8,144 nt of DNA from positions 1-8,144 of the forward strand of contig CANJDY010000117.1 of NCBI GenBank assembly GCA_947472635.1, written 5' to 3'. The stretch is from Chitinophagaceae bacterium (lineage in GTDB: Bacteria; Bacteroidota; Bacteroidia; Chitinophagales; Chitinophagaceae). The position numbers and the translations under genes were made by a program. The notes below the pieces were generated by a model. It had not been told where the DNA came from, did no database searches, and saw only the letters and a list, made by a program, of their open reading frames with translations. Shown here piece by piece: positions 1 to 6,983 of this stretch. Each line of letters starts with the position of its first letter. Positions within the stretch are counted from its first letter, which is position 1.

Positions 1-691
1 CTGCCAGCAACTCAGCGTCTTCACTTGCGGTAACGGAAAAGCTATCTGTCTCTGAAATGCCTAGGGCGTCCCTTTTTTCAAGGGAAATATCGTTTATTTT
101 TACAGATCCACCAATTACAACCAAGTATACGCCATTGCCTTTAAATGCATTTTTATACAATAAAGTTTTGCCGGCGCTTAAATTGGTTAGTGCAAAACGT
201 GCATCTTGGTTAATCCATAAAGCTTTATCTTCCTCCCTAGGCGATACCACTACCTGCCATTGGTCTATTCGGTCAGCTATGTCAAAGCTTCGCTGGTCGT
301 ATCGAGGAGTAATGTTTTTTACTTTTGGGAAAACCCATATCTGAAAAAGTGTAACGGGTAGGGTTGCAGATGCATTCGCTTCGGAATGTTCAACTCCTGT
401 TCCGGCACTCATTATTTGAATATCTCCAGCTTGTATCAGTCCTGCTCCACCTGTACTGTCTCGATGTTCTAATGCTCCTGTAAATGGAATGGTTACGATC
501 TCCATATTGTCGTGCGGATGCGTTTGAAACTTACCGCCTCCGGCGATGAAGTCGTCATTTAATACACGCAGCATTCCAAAATGAACTTTCTCCGGATTGT
601 AATACTGGCCAAAACTAAAATAAAAATTGGGCTTCAACCAGCCATAGTCTGCTGAGCCTCTATCTGAAGCTTTGTGAATGATTGTTTTCAT
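1..691 (-). CDS. Pirin-family bicupin protein (YhhW/quercetinase-like), 3' end cut by window edge
   Basis: The minus-strand frame from the ATG at 691 stays open to the window edge, giving 230 codons with no stop. The translation starts MKTIIHKASDRGSADYGWLK, typical of pirin/YhhW proteins. The four expected metal ligands of the N-terminal cupin are visible: H58 and H60 in THPHDNMEI, and H102 and E104 in GTGVEHSEAN. These match the His-His-His-Glu set of pirin and E. coli YhhW. The C-terminal cupin follows and the visible end (SEDAELLA) resembles the last strand of YhhW, which is 231 residues long, so probably only a few residues are missing. Some family members oxidise quercetin; others are redox-sensitive regulators, so the substrate here is unknown. 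The protein is cytoplasmic by absence of a signal peptide. It lies 146 bp downstream of scpA on the same strand, and I see no clear promoter or terminator in that gap. Family assignment is firm; function is not. Confidence 0.93.
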   Translation of the reverse strand, partial: MKTIIHKASDRGSADYGWLKPNFYFSFGQYYNPEKVHFGMLRVLNDDFIAGGGKFQTHPHDNMEIVTIPFTGALEHRDSTGGAGLIQAGDIQIMSAGTGVEHSEANASATLPVTLFQIWVFPKVKNITPRYDQRSFDIADRIDQWQVVVSPREEDKALWINQDARFALTNLSAGKTLLYKNAFKGNGVYLVVIGGSVKINDISLEKRDALGISETDSFSVTASEDAELLA

Positions 692-837
692 GATCTTGTA
701 TTTTACTATTCAGTATTTAATCATCCAATAGGATGCCAATCAGAAGGTATGACAATTTTGCCCTTTCATAGTAGGGGTTTCGATGAATTGCTAATTTGTA
801 AAATTGCTGCAGCGGCTCGTAATGGCAATTCGGCCTA

Positions 838-1635
838 TTAGAAGCTGGTCATCTCGTTGTAATCAAGAGGGGTAGAATTGTCCTCTTCTCTATTCTCATT
901 GTATTCAATGATAAAATTATTCCTTCCTTCACCAGACACTAGCATCATGTATTTTTGTTGGACCAGTTCAAGCAAACTTAAAAAAAGGAAGATGGCATGG
1001 ATACGGTTTTCACATGCGTCAAATATTTTTTCAAAGGATACGGTCTTTTCTTTTTTGCAGGTGTCTAGCATAAATTCCCTGCTTTGTTCCATAGTATAGT
1101 TGTATTGAACAACAGTATGAACCGGCTGGTGATTACGCTCTTTTAGCCGCTGGGCTACCTTTTCAAAAGCTTTCATTAACTTAAAAAGGGTGACCGCCTG
1201 GATTTCAGTCCCTTCACCAAGCTCTTCACCAATTTGTGAAAGCTCTTTTTGAAGGTTACCTCTTTTGATCATCAGCATCCGGATCTCCTCCAATTCAGCC
1301 ATTTTGAGGGATGCTTCCTTAAATCTTTTGTACTCTAGTATTTTATTGATTAATTCTTGCCTAGGATCAATTTCATTTCCATGCAAATCAATTTCTTTTC
1401 GTGGTATCAGCATCTTCGCCTTGATACGCATCAACGTACTAATGAATAAAATAAATTCACTACTCAGTTCAATATTCAGTTTGTCTGATTGGTGAATGAA
1501 ATCAAGGAAATCATTCGTTATTTTAGTGATGGGAATATTGTAAATATCTAGTTCATCTCTTTCTATAAAAAAAAGTAGCAGGTCAAATGGGCCTTCAAAT
1601 TGGTCCAATTTTATCTGATAAGTAGCCGTATTCAA
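838..1635 (-). CDS. scpA: Segregation and condensation protein A (ScpA), TTG start
   Basis: ScpA is the kleisin subunit that bridges the SMC ATPase heads together with ScpB in the bacterial condensin complex, and so helps compact and segregate the chromosome. The 265-residue product has the diagnostic N-terminal SMC-binding segment FEGPFDLLLFFIERDELDIY (about residues 13-32), a helical middle with a charged stretch, and a C-terminal winged-helix-like part (about residues 190-250, containing VSFEKIFDACENRIHAIFLF). The length is normal for the family. The start codon is TTG at 1635. Upstream in the same frame there are only ATT, TTT, AAG and ACA codons before a TAA at 1648-1650, so no ATG is available and TTG is the best choice. 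No Shine-Dalgarno sequence precedes it, as is usual in Bacteroidota. Neither scpB nor smc is in the window. It shares its strand with mscL and the pirin gene but is separated from both by more than 140 bp. Confidence 0.95.
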   Translation of the reverse strand: MNTATYQIKLDQFEGPFDLLLFFIERDELDIYNIPITKITNDFLDFIHQSDKLNIELSSEFILFISTLMRIKAKMLIPRKEIDLHGNEIDPRQELINKILEYKRFKEASLKMAELEEIRMLMIKRGNLQKELSQIGEELGEGTEIQAVTLFKLMKAFEKVAQRLKERNHQPVHTVVQYNYTMEQSREFMLDTCKKEKTVSFEKIFDACENRIHAIFLFLSLLELVQQKYMMLVSGEGRNNFIIEYNENREEDNSTPLDYNEMTSF

Positions 1636-1814
1636 TGTCTTAAAAATTTAGTGATAAATGATCGAGGCAAATGTATAGAAACTTATTAGAGAATTACTAT
1701 TTTGGGATAATTGAGCTGCTCATTGTGGATAATACGGAAAAATTGGGGGATTGCTCATTTCAGTTATTGTAAGCGCCAGCTCGATCAAAAATGGCAAAAT
1801 AAGGCTGGCTACCA

Positions 1815-2189
1815 TTATTTTTTTAGCGCATCCCTTATTTCCATCAGCAATTGGTTTGTGGTAGAAGGTCCAGGGGTTGGTAAGGCGGCCTGCTTTTTTT
1901 TAATTAAAGCATTTATTGCCTTAACCGTAATGAAAAGCGCCAATGAAATGATCGTAAATTGAATGACTGCAGCAATAAAATTGCCATATTTGACAGCTCC
2001 CCAGGTAAGTTTATCCAAGTTTTGAACATGTGCAGCTTCTAGCGCGGGAGTCAGTAAAAGGGGTGTAATGACATCGTTTACTAGTGAAGAAACGATTGCT
2101 CCAAATGCGCTACCAATTACTACCGCCACAGCGAGGTCGATAATATTGCCTTTCGTTATAAATTCTTTAAACGCTTTTAAAAATCGCAT
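1815..2189 (-). CDS. mscL: Large-conductance mechanosensitive channel MscL
   Basis: MscL is an inner-membrane homopentamer that opens under membrane tension and releases solutes during hypo-osmotic shock. The product from the ATG at 2189 is 124 residues (E. coli MscL is 136). It begins MRFLKAFKEFITKGNIIDLA, matching the N-terminal amphipathic helix and the conserved GNxxDLAVxVxIGxAFG start of TM1 (about residues 15-45). A periplasmic loop follows, then TM2 (about residues 68-96) and a basic KKK cluster at 97-99. The C-terminal bundle helix contains LLMEIRDALKK. The open frame extends 32 codons further up to an ATG at 2285, but that extension (rich in Ile, Lys and Asn) has no counterpart in MscL, so the internal ATG is the likely start. 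No Shine-Dalgarno sequence is seen. The gene is divergent from the transporter at 2348. Downstream I see only a weak 6-bp GCCAGC/GCTGGC hairpin at 1775-1809, which lacks a U-tract. Confidence 0.95.
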   Translation of the reverse strand: MRFLKAFKEFITKGNIIDLAVAVVIGSAFGAIVSSLVNDVITPLLLTPALEAAHVQNLDKLTWGAVKYGNFIAAVIQFTIISLALFITVKAINALIKKKQAALPTPGPSTTNQLLMEIRDALKK

Positions 2190-2347
2190 AGTTTTAAAGT
2201 TTACTTGTTTGTTTTCATCAATAGTCGAGAATAAATATAATATTTTTTTAATACTTATACAGCCTATTTTTTTAATTGTATCCAAAGCGACAGGAGAATT
2301 TTTATACCCATACCCTTTATTTAATTAATTAACATCAACTTTGTGAG

Positions 2348-3247
2348 GTGAAAAATAATTTGGTCAACTGGTTGATTTTTGTGGCACTGTCCATTATCTG
2401 GGGAAGTAGCTTTATTTTGATGAAAATTGGCTTGGATAACCAGTTGGGTCCGTACCAAGTAGCTGCTTTGCGGATAGTTTTTGCCGGACTAGTGCTATTG
2501 CCCACCACAATAAAGCATATTCGGCATATCCCCCGGTATAAACTCTTTTTGGTTTTCATGTCGGGCACATTGGGTAGTCTGCTACCTGCTTTTTTATTTT
2601 GTTTGGCAGAAGAAGGAATCGAAAGTTCACTGGCAGGCACACTAAATTGCCTTACCCCGATTTTTGTTATTGTTACCGGTGCGGTTTTTTATAAAACCAG
2701 CACTTCCATCAATAAAATTGCAGGAATAGGGATAGCCTTCGTAGGTAGTTTTTTATTATTGTTTAGCAAAGGTCATTTGCAGCAAAGTCAGCACCTTGTA
2801 TTTGTGTCTTTTGTAGTGTTAGCAGCCTTTTTTTACGGCTTTAATGTAAATATGGTGGCAAGGCATTTGCTTACGATTCCTTCCTTGCATATTGCTGCTA
2901 TCGCACTTTCCCTTAATGCAATACCTGCCATGCTGGTACTAATATGCACAGGTTTTTTTAATATGCCTTTGGCAAGTCATCCGCTTTTAATTGCGGTAGG
3001 GGCAGCTGCTTTTTTAGGTATTATTGGTACTGCATTTGCTAGTATTATTTTTTATACATTGGTAAAAAGAGCGGGAGGTATTTTTGCAAGTATGGTTACT
3101 TATGGAATTCCATTTGTTGCTATTGGATGGGGGATTTTTTATGGCGAAGTTTACAATTTTGAGCAAATAGGTTGCTTATTGATAATTTTATTTGGAGTGT
3201 ACTGGGGAAATAAAAAAGAGGTATTCAACAAAAAAACCTCCGGGTAG
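2348..3247 (+). CDS. EamA/DMT-superfamily permease (RhaT/YdcZ-like drug/metabolite transporter), GTG start
   Basis: This is a 299-residue integral membrane protein with ten predicted hydrophobic segments (roughly residues 5-24, 35-53, 65-86, 93-116, 123-141, 149-170, 179-201, 210-233, 244-264 and 270-287), arranged as two EamA repeats. The first repeat carries the family signature SIIWGSSFILMKIGL and PYQVAALRIVFAGLVLLP. The second carries LGIIGTAFASIIFYTLVKRAGG and the closing GEVYNFEQIGCLLIILFGVY. Members export amino acids, metabolites or drugs, or import nucleotide sugars; nothing here fixes the substrate. The start is GTG at 2348: an in-frame TAA at 2330-2332 blocks extension and there is no ATG between. 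The next alternative would be TTG at codon 5. The last nine codons form the left arm and loop of the terminator at 3219-3271, so the C-terminal tail is constrained by RNA structure. The gene stands alone, divergent from mscL and convergent with the DUF1573 gene. Confidence 0.93.
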   Translation: MKNNLVNWLIFVALSIIWGSSFILMKIGLDNQLGPYQVAALRIVFAGLVLLPTTIKHIRHIPRYKLFLVFMSGTLGSLLPAFLFCLAEEGIESSLAGTLNCLTPIFVIVTGAVFYKTSTSINKIAGIGIAFVGSFLLLFSKGHLQQSQHLVFVSFVVLAAFFYGFNVNMVARHLLTIPSLHIAAIALSLNAIPAMLVLICTGFFNMPLASHPLLIAVGAAAFLGIIGTAFASIIFYTLVKRAGGIFASMVTYGIPFVAIGWGIFYGEVYNFEQIGCLLIILFGVYWGNKKEVFNKKTSG

Positions 3248-3271
3248 CGGAGGTTTTTTTGTTGAATACCT
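3219..3271. terminator. Bidirectional intrinsic terminator, 24-bp perfect stem, overlapping the permease 3' end
   Basis: Positions 3219-3242 and 3248-3271 are exact reverse complements (24 of 24), with a 5-nt loop at 3243-3247. The GC-rich core is CCTCCG-GGTAG-CGGAGG, flanked by A7 on the left and T7 on the right, so each strand reads as hairpin plus U-tract. Pairing continues outward through GGTATTCAAC and GTTGAATACC. One extra G-U pair (3218 with 3272) is possible on the plus-strand RNA. The loop contains the permease TAG stop (3245-3247), so the left arm is coding. The site sits between the plus-strand permease and the minus-strand DUF1573 gene (stop at 3286), as expected for a shared bidirectional terminator. 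Confidence 0.93.
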
Positions 3272-3285
3272 TATTTGTAAATTAA

Positions 3286-3699
3286 TTATTTTTTAGGAGC
3301 TTTCAATTTGGCAAATTCTTCCGCACTAAGCACATCCCCAGTTAGGGTAATGCTTTTTACCTCATCAATGCCGGCAAATTTAACCGTAAGATGTTTATCA
3401 AAATGGCCAGGATTAGCGGCGTTGTAGGTAGCATTAATTACACCATTTTTACCAGCTGCAATAGGCTCTTTGGTATAATCGGAAATGGTGCATCCACAAG
3501 TAGGATTTGCCTGTTCAATAATTAAGGGTTGAGCACTGATATTGGTAAGGGTAAAAGTACCTTTCGTAGGAACTCCTTGTTTGATATTACCTAGGTTGAT
3601 GGTTTCTGCCGTAAATTTTGCAACATCAGCAACTTTTTTTTGAGCAAAGGAGTTGGCAGCCAAAGTAAAAAATACGGATGCCAGTAAGATTTTTTTCAT
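3286..3699 (-). CDS. Exported DUF1573 domain protein
   Basis: The product is 137 residues. It has a clear Sec signal peptide: two lysines after the Met, a hydrophobic core LLASVFFTLAA, and likely cleavage after SFA at residue 19. The mature part begins QKKVADVAKF and is a single Ig-like DUF1573 domain. It shows the usual features of this family: a start like FTAETINLGNIKQGV, then TFTLTNISAQPLII, then the Cys-Gly-Cys motif in NPTCGCTISDYT (about residues 66-77), then a short Gly-rich turn and the closing strands ITLTGDVL. The family is abundant in Bacteroidota and its function is not known; a periplasmic or cell-surface location follows from the signal peptide. The sequence before the ATG is almost pure A/T and has no Shine-Dalgarno. 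A TTG-N18-GGATTTTG arrangement upstream resembles the Bacteroidota promoter but lacks the TA of the -7 box. Transcription would end at the shared terminator at 3219-3271. Confidence 0.9.
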   Translation of the reverse strand: MKKILLASVFFTLAANSFAQKKVADVAKFTAETINLGNIKQGVPTKGTFTLTNISAQPLIIEQANPTCGCTISDYTKEPIAAGKNGVINATYNAANPGHFDKHLTVKFAGIDEVKSITLTGDVLSAEEFAKLKAPKK

Positions 3700-3777
3700 T
3701 TTATTTTGTTTTATTTATTATAAAGAAGTTAGCAAAATCCAAAGTCTTGCGAAAAAATCAACAGTAACTTTTTGGTC

Positions 3778-3838
3778 AATTCTTTTTAAAGAATTTCAAA
3801 TCAACTTCTTTGCCCTCTTAATCAAAACTAATTGATTA
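3778..3838. repeat. Two AT-rich inverted repeats between the two exported-protein genes
   Basis: AATTCTTT at 3778-3785 and AAAGAATT at 3788-3795 are exact inverted arms around TT. A second pair, TAATCAA at 3819-3825 and TTGATTA at 3832-3838, is exact with a 6-nt spacer and includes the stop codon of the Lcl_C-type gene (3836-3838). Both stems are almost entirely A-T, so they are weak as RNA hairpins. They could be protein-binding palindromes upstream of the DUF1573 gene or chance in AT-rich DNA; I cannot tell which. Confidence 0.4.
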
Positions 3839-4234
3839 CAAAGGTCGTACAGCCCTAACATAGTTCATATTGGCCTTAGAATCACTGATTTTACCGCCAT
3901 AGTTGAAGTATTGATTCCAAGCGAAAATGGACATCTCGCTGGAACTCCAATATGAGTTAGAACTAAAGCCGCCAATAGTATTTTTATTGATATACATTGA
4001 ATTGAGTTCGTCTTTGGTTGGTAATCTCCATCCTTCTCCTAGTCCCTCACAAGCCTTTTTAGCATCTGCCCAATTCATTTGATTTGGAAAGTCAAATTGG
4101 GCTATTTGTAATGAATATTGAATTGGAATAGGGGTAGGCTTGCCAATTATATTAGCCTGCGCATTTACACTTGAAGAGCCTAACATTAATATTGCCGCAA
4201 ACAAAAAGGAAATTGGAATAATTTGTTTTTTCAT
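3836..4234 (-). CDS. Small exported protein with Lcl_C/DUF1566-type domain
   Basis: The product is 132 residues. It starts with a signal peptide: MKKQ, a hydrophobic core from about residue 5 to 18, and likely Sec cleavage after VNA at residue 25. The mature part is short (about 107 residues). From about residue 50 onward it carries the motif series of the Lcl_C/DUF1566 family: MNWADAKKACEGLGEGWRLPTKDEL, IGGFSSNSYWSSSE, AWNQYF with a following Gly-Gly, and a C-terminal YVRAVRPL. These are the WRLPT, WSS and VRAVR landmarks of the fold, which is related to C-type-lectin-like and formylglycine-enzyme-like folds. In Legionella the domain forms the end of a collagen-like adhesin, but here there is no collagen stalk or other added domain, so a binding role at the cell surface is inference only. 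It contains one Cys in the mature part, so no disulfide within the chain is possible. It is followed by the DUF1573 gene on the same strand after 136 bp. Confidence 0.82.
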   Translation of the reverse strand: MKKQIIPISFLFAAILMLGSSSVNAQANIIGKPTPIPIQYSLQIAQFDFPNQMNWADAKKACEGLGEGWRLPTKDELNSMYINKNTIGGFSSNSYWSSSEMSIFAWNQYFNYGGKISDSKANMNYVRAVRPL

Positions 4235-4490
4235 GGTGATTTGGTTTATTTTGACTACTAATGTACCACTTTAATGGAAATTGGAGTATATTTTTTTAGT
4301 ATTTCTGTTAGTTTAATAAATAAAAGTATTGATTTAACGTCAGATTACCCATTTTTATTAGTTTAGTTGAAAACTTATGAACTTCTTAAAAAAGGTAAAC
4401 CTTCAAAGCAAATTTAAAAAAAAATAAATAAAATCATAACAAATTGTTTATTTGATTACCAAATTTTTAACAATCATCACAAGTATAATT

Positions 4491-4498
4491 TACATTTG
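4491..4498 (+). promoter_or_regulatory. Candidate Bacteroidota -7 promoter element TACATTTG before the E1 gene
   Basis: TACATTTG fits the TAnnTTTG consensus at all six fixed positions. It lies only 4 nt from the ATG at 4503, so a transcript starting the usual few bases downstream would be leaderless or nearly so. I do not find a TTG at the expected -33 distance (around 4469), and the surrounding 268-bp spacer (4235-4502) is very AT-rich, so a chance match is quite possible. The rest of that spacer holds no gene. It contains long A and T runs and, toward the minus-strand gene, a 5-of-6 match TACATTAG at 4258-4265. Confidence 0.35.
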
Positions 4499-4502
4499 TT
4501 AA

Positions 4503-6899
4503 ATGGATACAGTAAATTCCAATGACATTGCATTACAGGAGCAGCTGAGTTTTGATCATTTTCGCAATGAAGTGCTAAATGACTACCGTTTAGCCTGCGA
4601 AAGCAGGGAGACCAGCTTAGTGGGTAGAAAGGAAGTTTTGACAGGGAAAGCTAAATTTGGCATATTTGGTGATGGCAAGGAAGTGGCTCAAGTGGCCGTT
4701 GCCAAATTTTTTAAACCGGGCGATTTTAGGGCGGGTTATTATCGTGACCAGACCTTTATGTTTGCAGCTGGAGTGGCTACGGTGGAACAATATTTTTCGC
4801 AGTTGTTTTCTGATCCAAATATTGAGCATGATCCCTTTAGTGCAGGTCGACAGATGAATGCGCATTTCTCTACCAAAATAGTGGATAAAAATGGAGATTG
4901 GCTTGACCTAGTGAATATAAAAAACAGCAGCAGCGATATGGCACCCACTGCTGGGCAAGTGCCCAGGGCATTGGGTTTGGCATTGGCATCCAAACTATTT
5001 CGAAATTCACCGGTTTATAAACAACACACGCATTTAAGCGATAATGGAAATGAAGTTTGTTTTTGCACCATCGGAGATGCATCTACTTCAGAAGGGCATT
5101 TTTGGGAAGGGGTAAATGCGGCCGGAGTGCTTCAAATTCCACTGGCTATTTTTGTTTGGGATGATGGATATGGAATTTCAGTTCCAAAAGACCTTCAAAC
5201 CACTAAGGGCTCCATTTCTACTGCCCTGCGGGGGATGGAAAAAAAAGAGGGTACGAATGGCGTTGATATTTACAATTTGAAAGGTTGGGATTATGCTGGT
5301 ATGTGCGAAGTGCTTGAACCAGCCATTCAAAAAATAAGAGATACCCATACCCCTGCAATTTTTCATATTGAAGAGATCACCCAACCACAAGGTCACTCCA
5401 CTTCTGGCAGTCATGAAAGGTATAAAAGCTCTGAGCGGCTTGCCTGGGAAAAGGAATGGGATTGTAACAGTCAAATGAGGACATGGTTATTAGAAAATTC
5501 CTTGGCAGAAGAAAATGAACTGTTGGAGATAGAAATGAATGCTAAATTATTGATTAAAGAAAGCAAGCAAAAAGCTTGGGAGAAATATATAGCCCCTTTG
5601 AAGCAGCAGATGCAAACTGGAATTAAATTGATGAAACAACTTGCAGACAATTTGACTTCAACAAATGCTGCTACCATTATTCAAATGATTGATGAATTGG
5701 TTGCTAGTAAAGAGCCGCTTCGTCGCGATTTAATGAAATGCTTGGCTACCAGTTTGGATATTGCCGGTAATAGTAAAGCTGCCACTGAGGTGCGCAATTA
5801 TTACAAGGAACTTGCAGTAAAGAATGCCGCATTGTACAATACGCTACTTTATAATGAAGGTCCAAAGTCGGCTTTAAAGGTGAAAGAAATAAAGCCGGTA
5901 TTTAGCGAAGATGCCAAAATGATGAATGGCTATGAAGTGCTAAATAATTACTTTGATCAGCTTTTTGAAAGCAATGATAAGGTAACTGCTTTTGGCGAAG
6001 ATGTAGGATTAATTGGAGATGTAAACCAGGGCTTTAGTGGCCTTCAAGAAAAATATGGTGAGCAGCGTATTTTTGATACCGGTATACGTGAATTATCCAT
6101 CATGGGTCAAGGAATTGGACTAGCATTGCGGGGCTTGAGACCCATTGCTGAAATTCAATACCTCGACTACTTGTTGTATGGTTTGCAAACCCTAAGTGAT
6201 GATTGCGCCACTACCCATTACCGAACTGCAGGTGGACAAAGTTGCCCGCTAATTGTACGTACTAGAGGACATCGTTTAGAAGGCATCTGGCATAGTGGCT
6301 CGCCAATGGGAATGATCATTAATTCATTGAGGGGAATGTATATTTGTGTTCCCCGCAATATGGTGCAGGCTGCTGGGATGTATAATACCCTTCTTCAGTC
6401 CAACGACCCTGCACTGATGATTGAGTGCTTAAATGGCTATCGCCTGAAGGAAAAATTGCCTACGAATTTATTGACCTATACCGTGCCTTTAGGCGTTCCC
6501 GAAATTGTTAAGCCGGGAAAGGATATGACCGTAGTTACTTATGGCGCCACCTTACGAATAGTATTGGAAGCAGCGGAAACTTTAGACAGAATGCAAATCA
6601 GTTGTGAGGTGATCGATGTTCAAACTTTACTCCCTTTCGATATCCATCATCATATTGTTGCGTCGCTAAAAAAAACCAATCGGATTGTTTTTGTTGACGA
6701 GGATGTACCAGGTGGTGCAGCTGCATTTATGTTTAACAAGGTGATGGAGGAACAGGGCGGATATAAGTACCTAGATATATCTCCCAGAACCCTTACGGCA
6801 CAGTCTCACCGGCCTTCCTACTCTAGTGATGGCGACTATTTCAGCAAGCCTAATATGGAAGATGTGATAAGGGTGATCAAGGAAATGATGGCTGAATAA
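4503..6899 (+). CDS. Single-chain E1 alpha-beta 2-oxoacid dehydrogenase (thiamine-diphosphate dependent)
   Basis: The E1 component of a 2-oxoacid dehydrogenase complex decarboxylates a 2-oxoacid on thiamine diphosphate and passes the acyl group to lipoyl-E2. Here the alpha and beta chains are fused in 798 residues. The alpha part (about 10-330) has YYRDQTFMFAAGV, the ThDP/Mg motif as GDASTSEG (191-198) ending in WDDGYGIS (219-226), and the loop GHSTSGSHERYKS (297 on). A helical linker of about 120 residues (roughly 335-455, with LLIKESKQKAWEKYIAPLKQ) has no counterpart in separate E1 chains. The beta part (about 465-798) has FGEDVG (497-502), FDTGIREL, RPIAEIQYLDY, WHSGSP with the expected catalytic-region His at 597, and a transketolase-C-type domain with TVVTYGATLRIVLEAAETL and IDVQTLLPFD. 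An in-frame TAA at 4500-4502 directly precedes the ATG, fixing the earliest start. The substrate (pyruvate or branched-chain oxoacids) cannot be decided, and no E2 or E3 gene is in the window. Confidence 0.94.
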   Translation: MDTVNSNDIALQEQLSFDHFRNEVLNDYRLACESRETSLVGRKEVLTGKAKFGIFGDGKEVAQVAVAKFFKPGDFRAGYYRDQTFMFAAGVATVEQYFSQLFSDPNIEHDPFSAGRQMNAHFSTKIVDKNGDWLDLVNIKNSSSDMAPTAGQVPRALGLALASKLFRNSPVYKQHTHLSDNGNEVCFCTIGDASTSEGHFWEGVNAAGVLQIPLAIFVWDDGYGISVPKDLQTTKGSISTALRGMEKKEGTNGVDIYNLKGWDYAGMCEVLEPAIQKIRDTHTPAIFHIEEITQPQGHSTSGSHERYKSSERLAWEKEWDCNSQMRTWLLENSLAEENELLEIEMNAKLLIKESKQKAWEKYIAPLKQQMQTGIKLMKQLADNLTSTNAATIIQMIDELVASKEPLRRDLMKCLATSLDIAGNSKAATEVRNYYKELAVKNAALYNTLLYNEGPKSALKVKEIKPVFSEDAKMMNGYEVLNNYFDQLFESNDKVTAFGEDVGLIGDVNQGFSGLQEKYGEQRIFDTGIRELSIMGQGIGLALRGLRPIAEIQYLDYLLYGLQTLSDDCATTHYRTAGGQSCPLIVRTRGHRLEGIWHSGSPMGMIINSLRGMYICVPRNMVQAAGMYNTLLQSNDPALMIECLNGYRLKEKLPTNLLTYTVPLGVPEIVKPGKDMTVVTYGATLRIVLEAAETLDRMQISCEVIDVQTLLPFDIHHHIVASLKKTNRIVFVDEDVPGGAAAFMFNKVMEEQGGYKYLDISPRTLTAQSHRPSYSSDGDYFSKPNMEDVIRVIKEMMAE

Positions 6900-6983
6900 G
6901 GGGTTTGAATCTATAGTACAGTACTTAATGACAGTCGCATTTTTCACTCAGCTACTGGTTGTTTTATCATTCAATAATTTGAC

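Noticed and set aside
57..344. A plus-strand open frame of 95 codons near the left edge.
   Set aside because: It lies fully antisense to the pirin-family gene, whose cupin metal ligands prove the minus-strand reading.
1775..1809. GCCAGC/GCTGGC inverted repeat downstream of mscL as a terminator.
   Set aside because: Only 6 bp with a loop of 23 nt and no U-tract on the mRNA, so it is not convincing.
1711..1962. A plus-strand open frame of 83 codons overlapping the end of mscL.
   Set aside because: It is mostly antisense to mscL, has no recognisable domain, and its composition is explained by the opposite coding strand.
2190..2285. A 32-codon in-frame N-terminal extension of mscL starting at an ATG at 2285.
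   Set aside because: The extension is AT-driven, has no match to the MscL family, and the ATG at 2189 gives the normal N-terminus; it is most likely the promoter and leader region.
2321..2332. TTAATTAATTAA palindrome before the permease start as an operator.
   Set aside because: It is a simple AT repeat in AT-rich DNA and no second copy or consensus was recognised.
6915..6925. AGTAC-A-GTACT inverted repeat after the E1 stop as a terminator.
   Set aside because: The arms are 5 bp with a 1-nt loop and no following T-run; it cannot form a stable hairpin.
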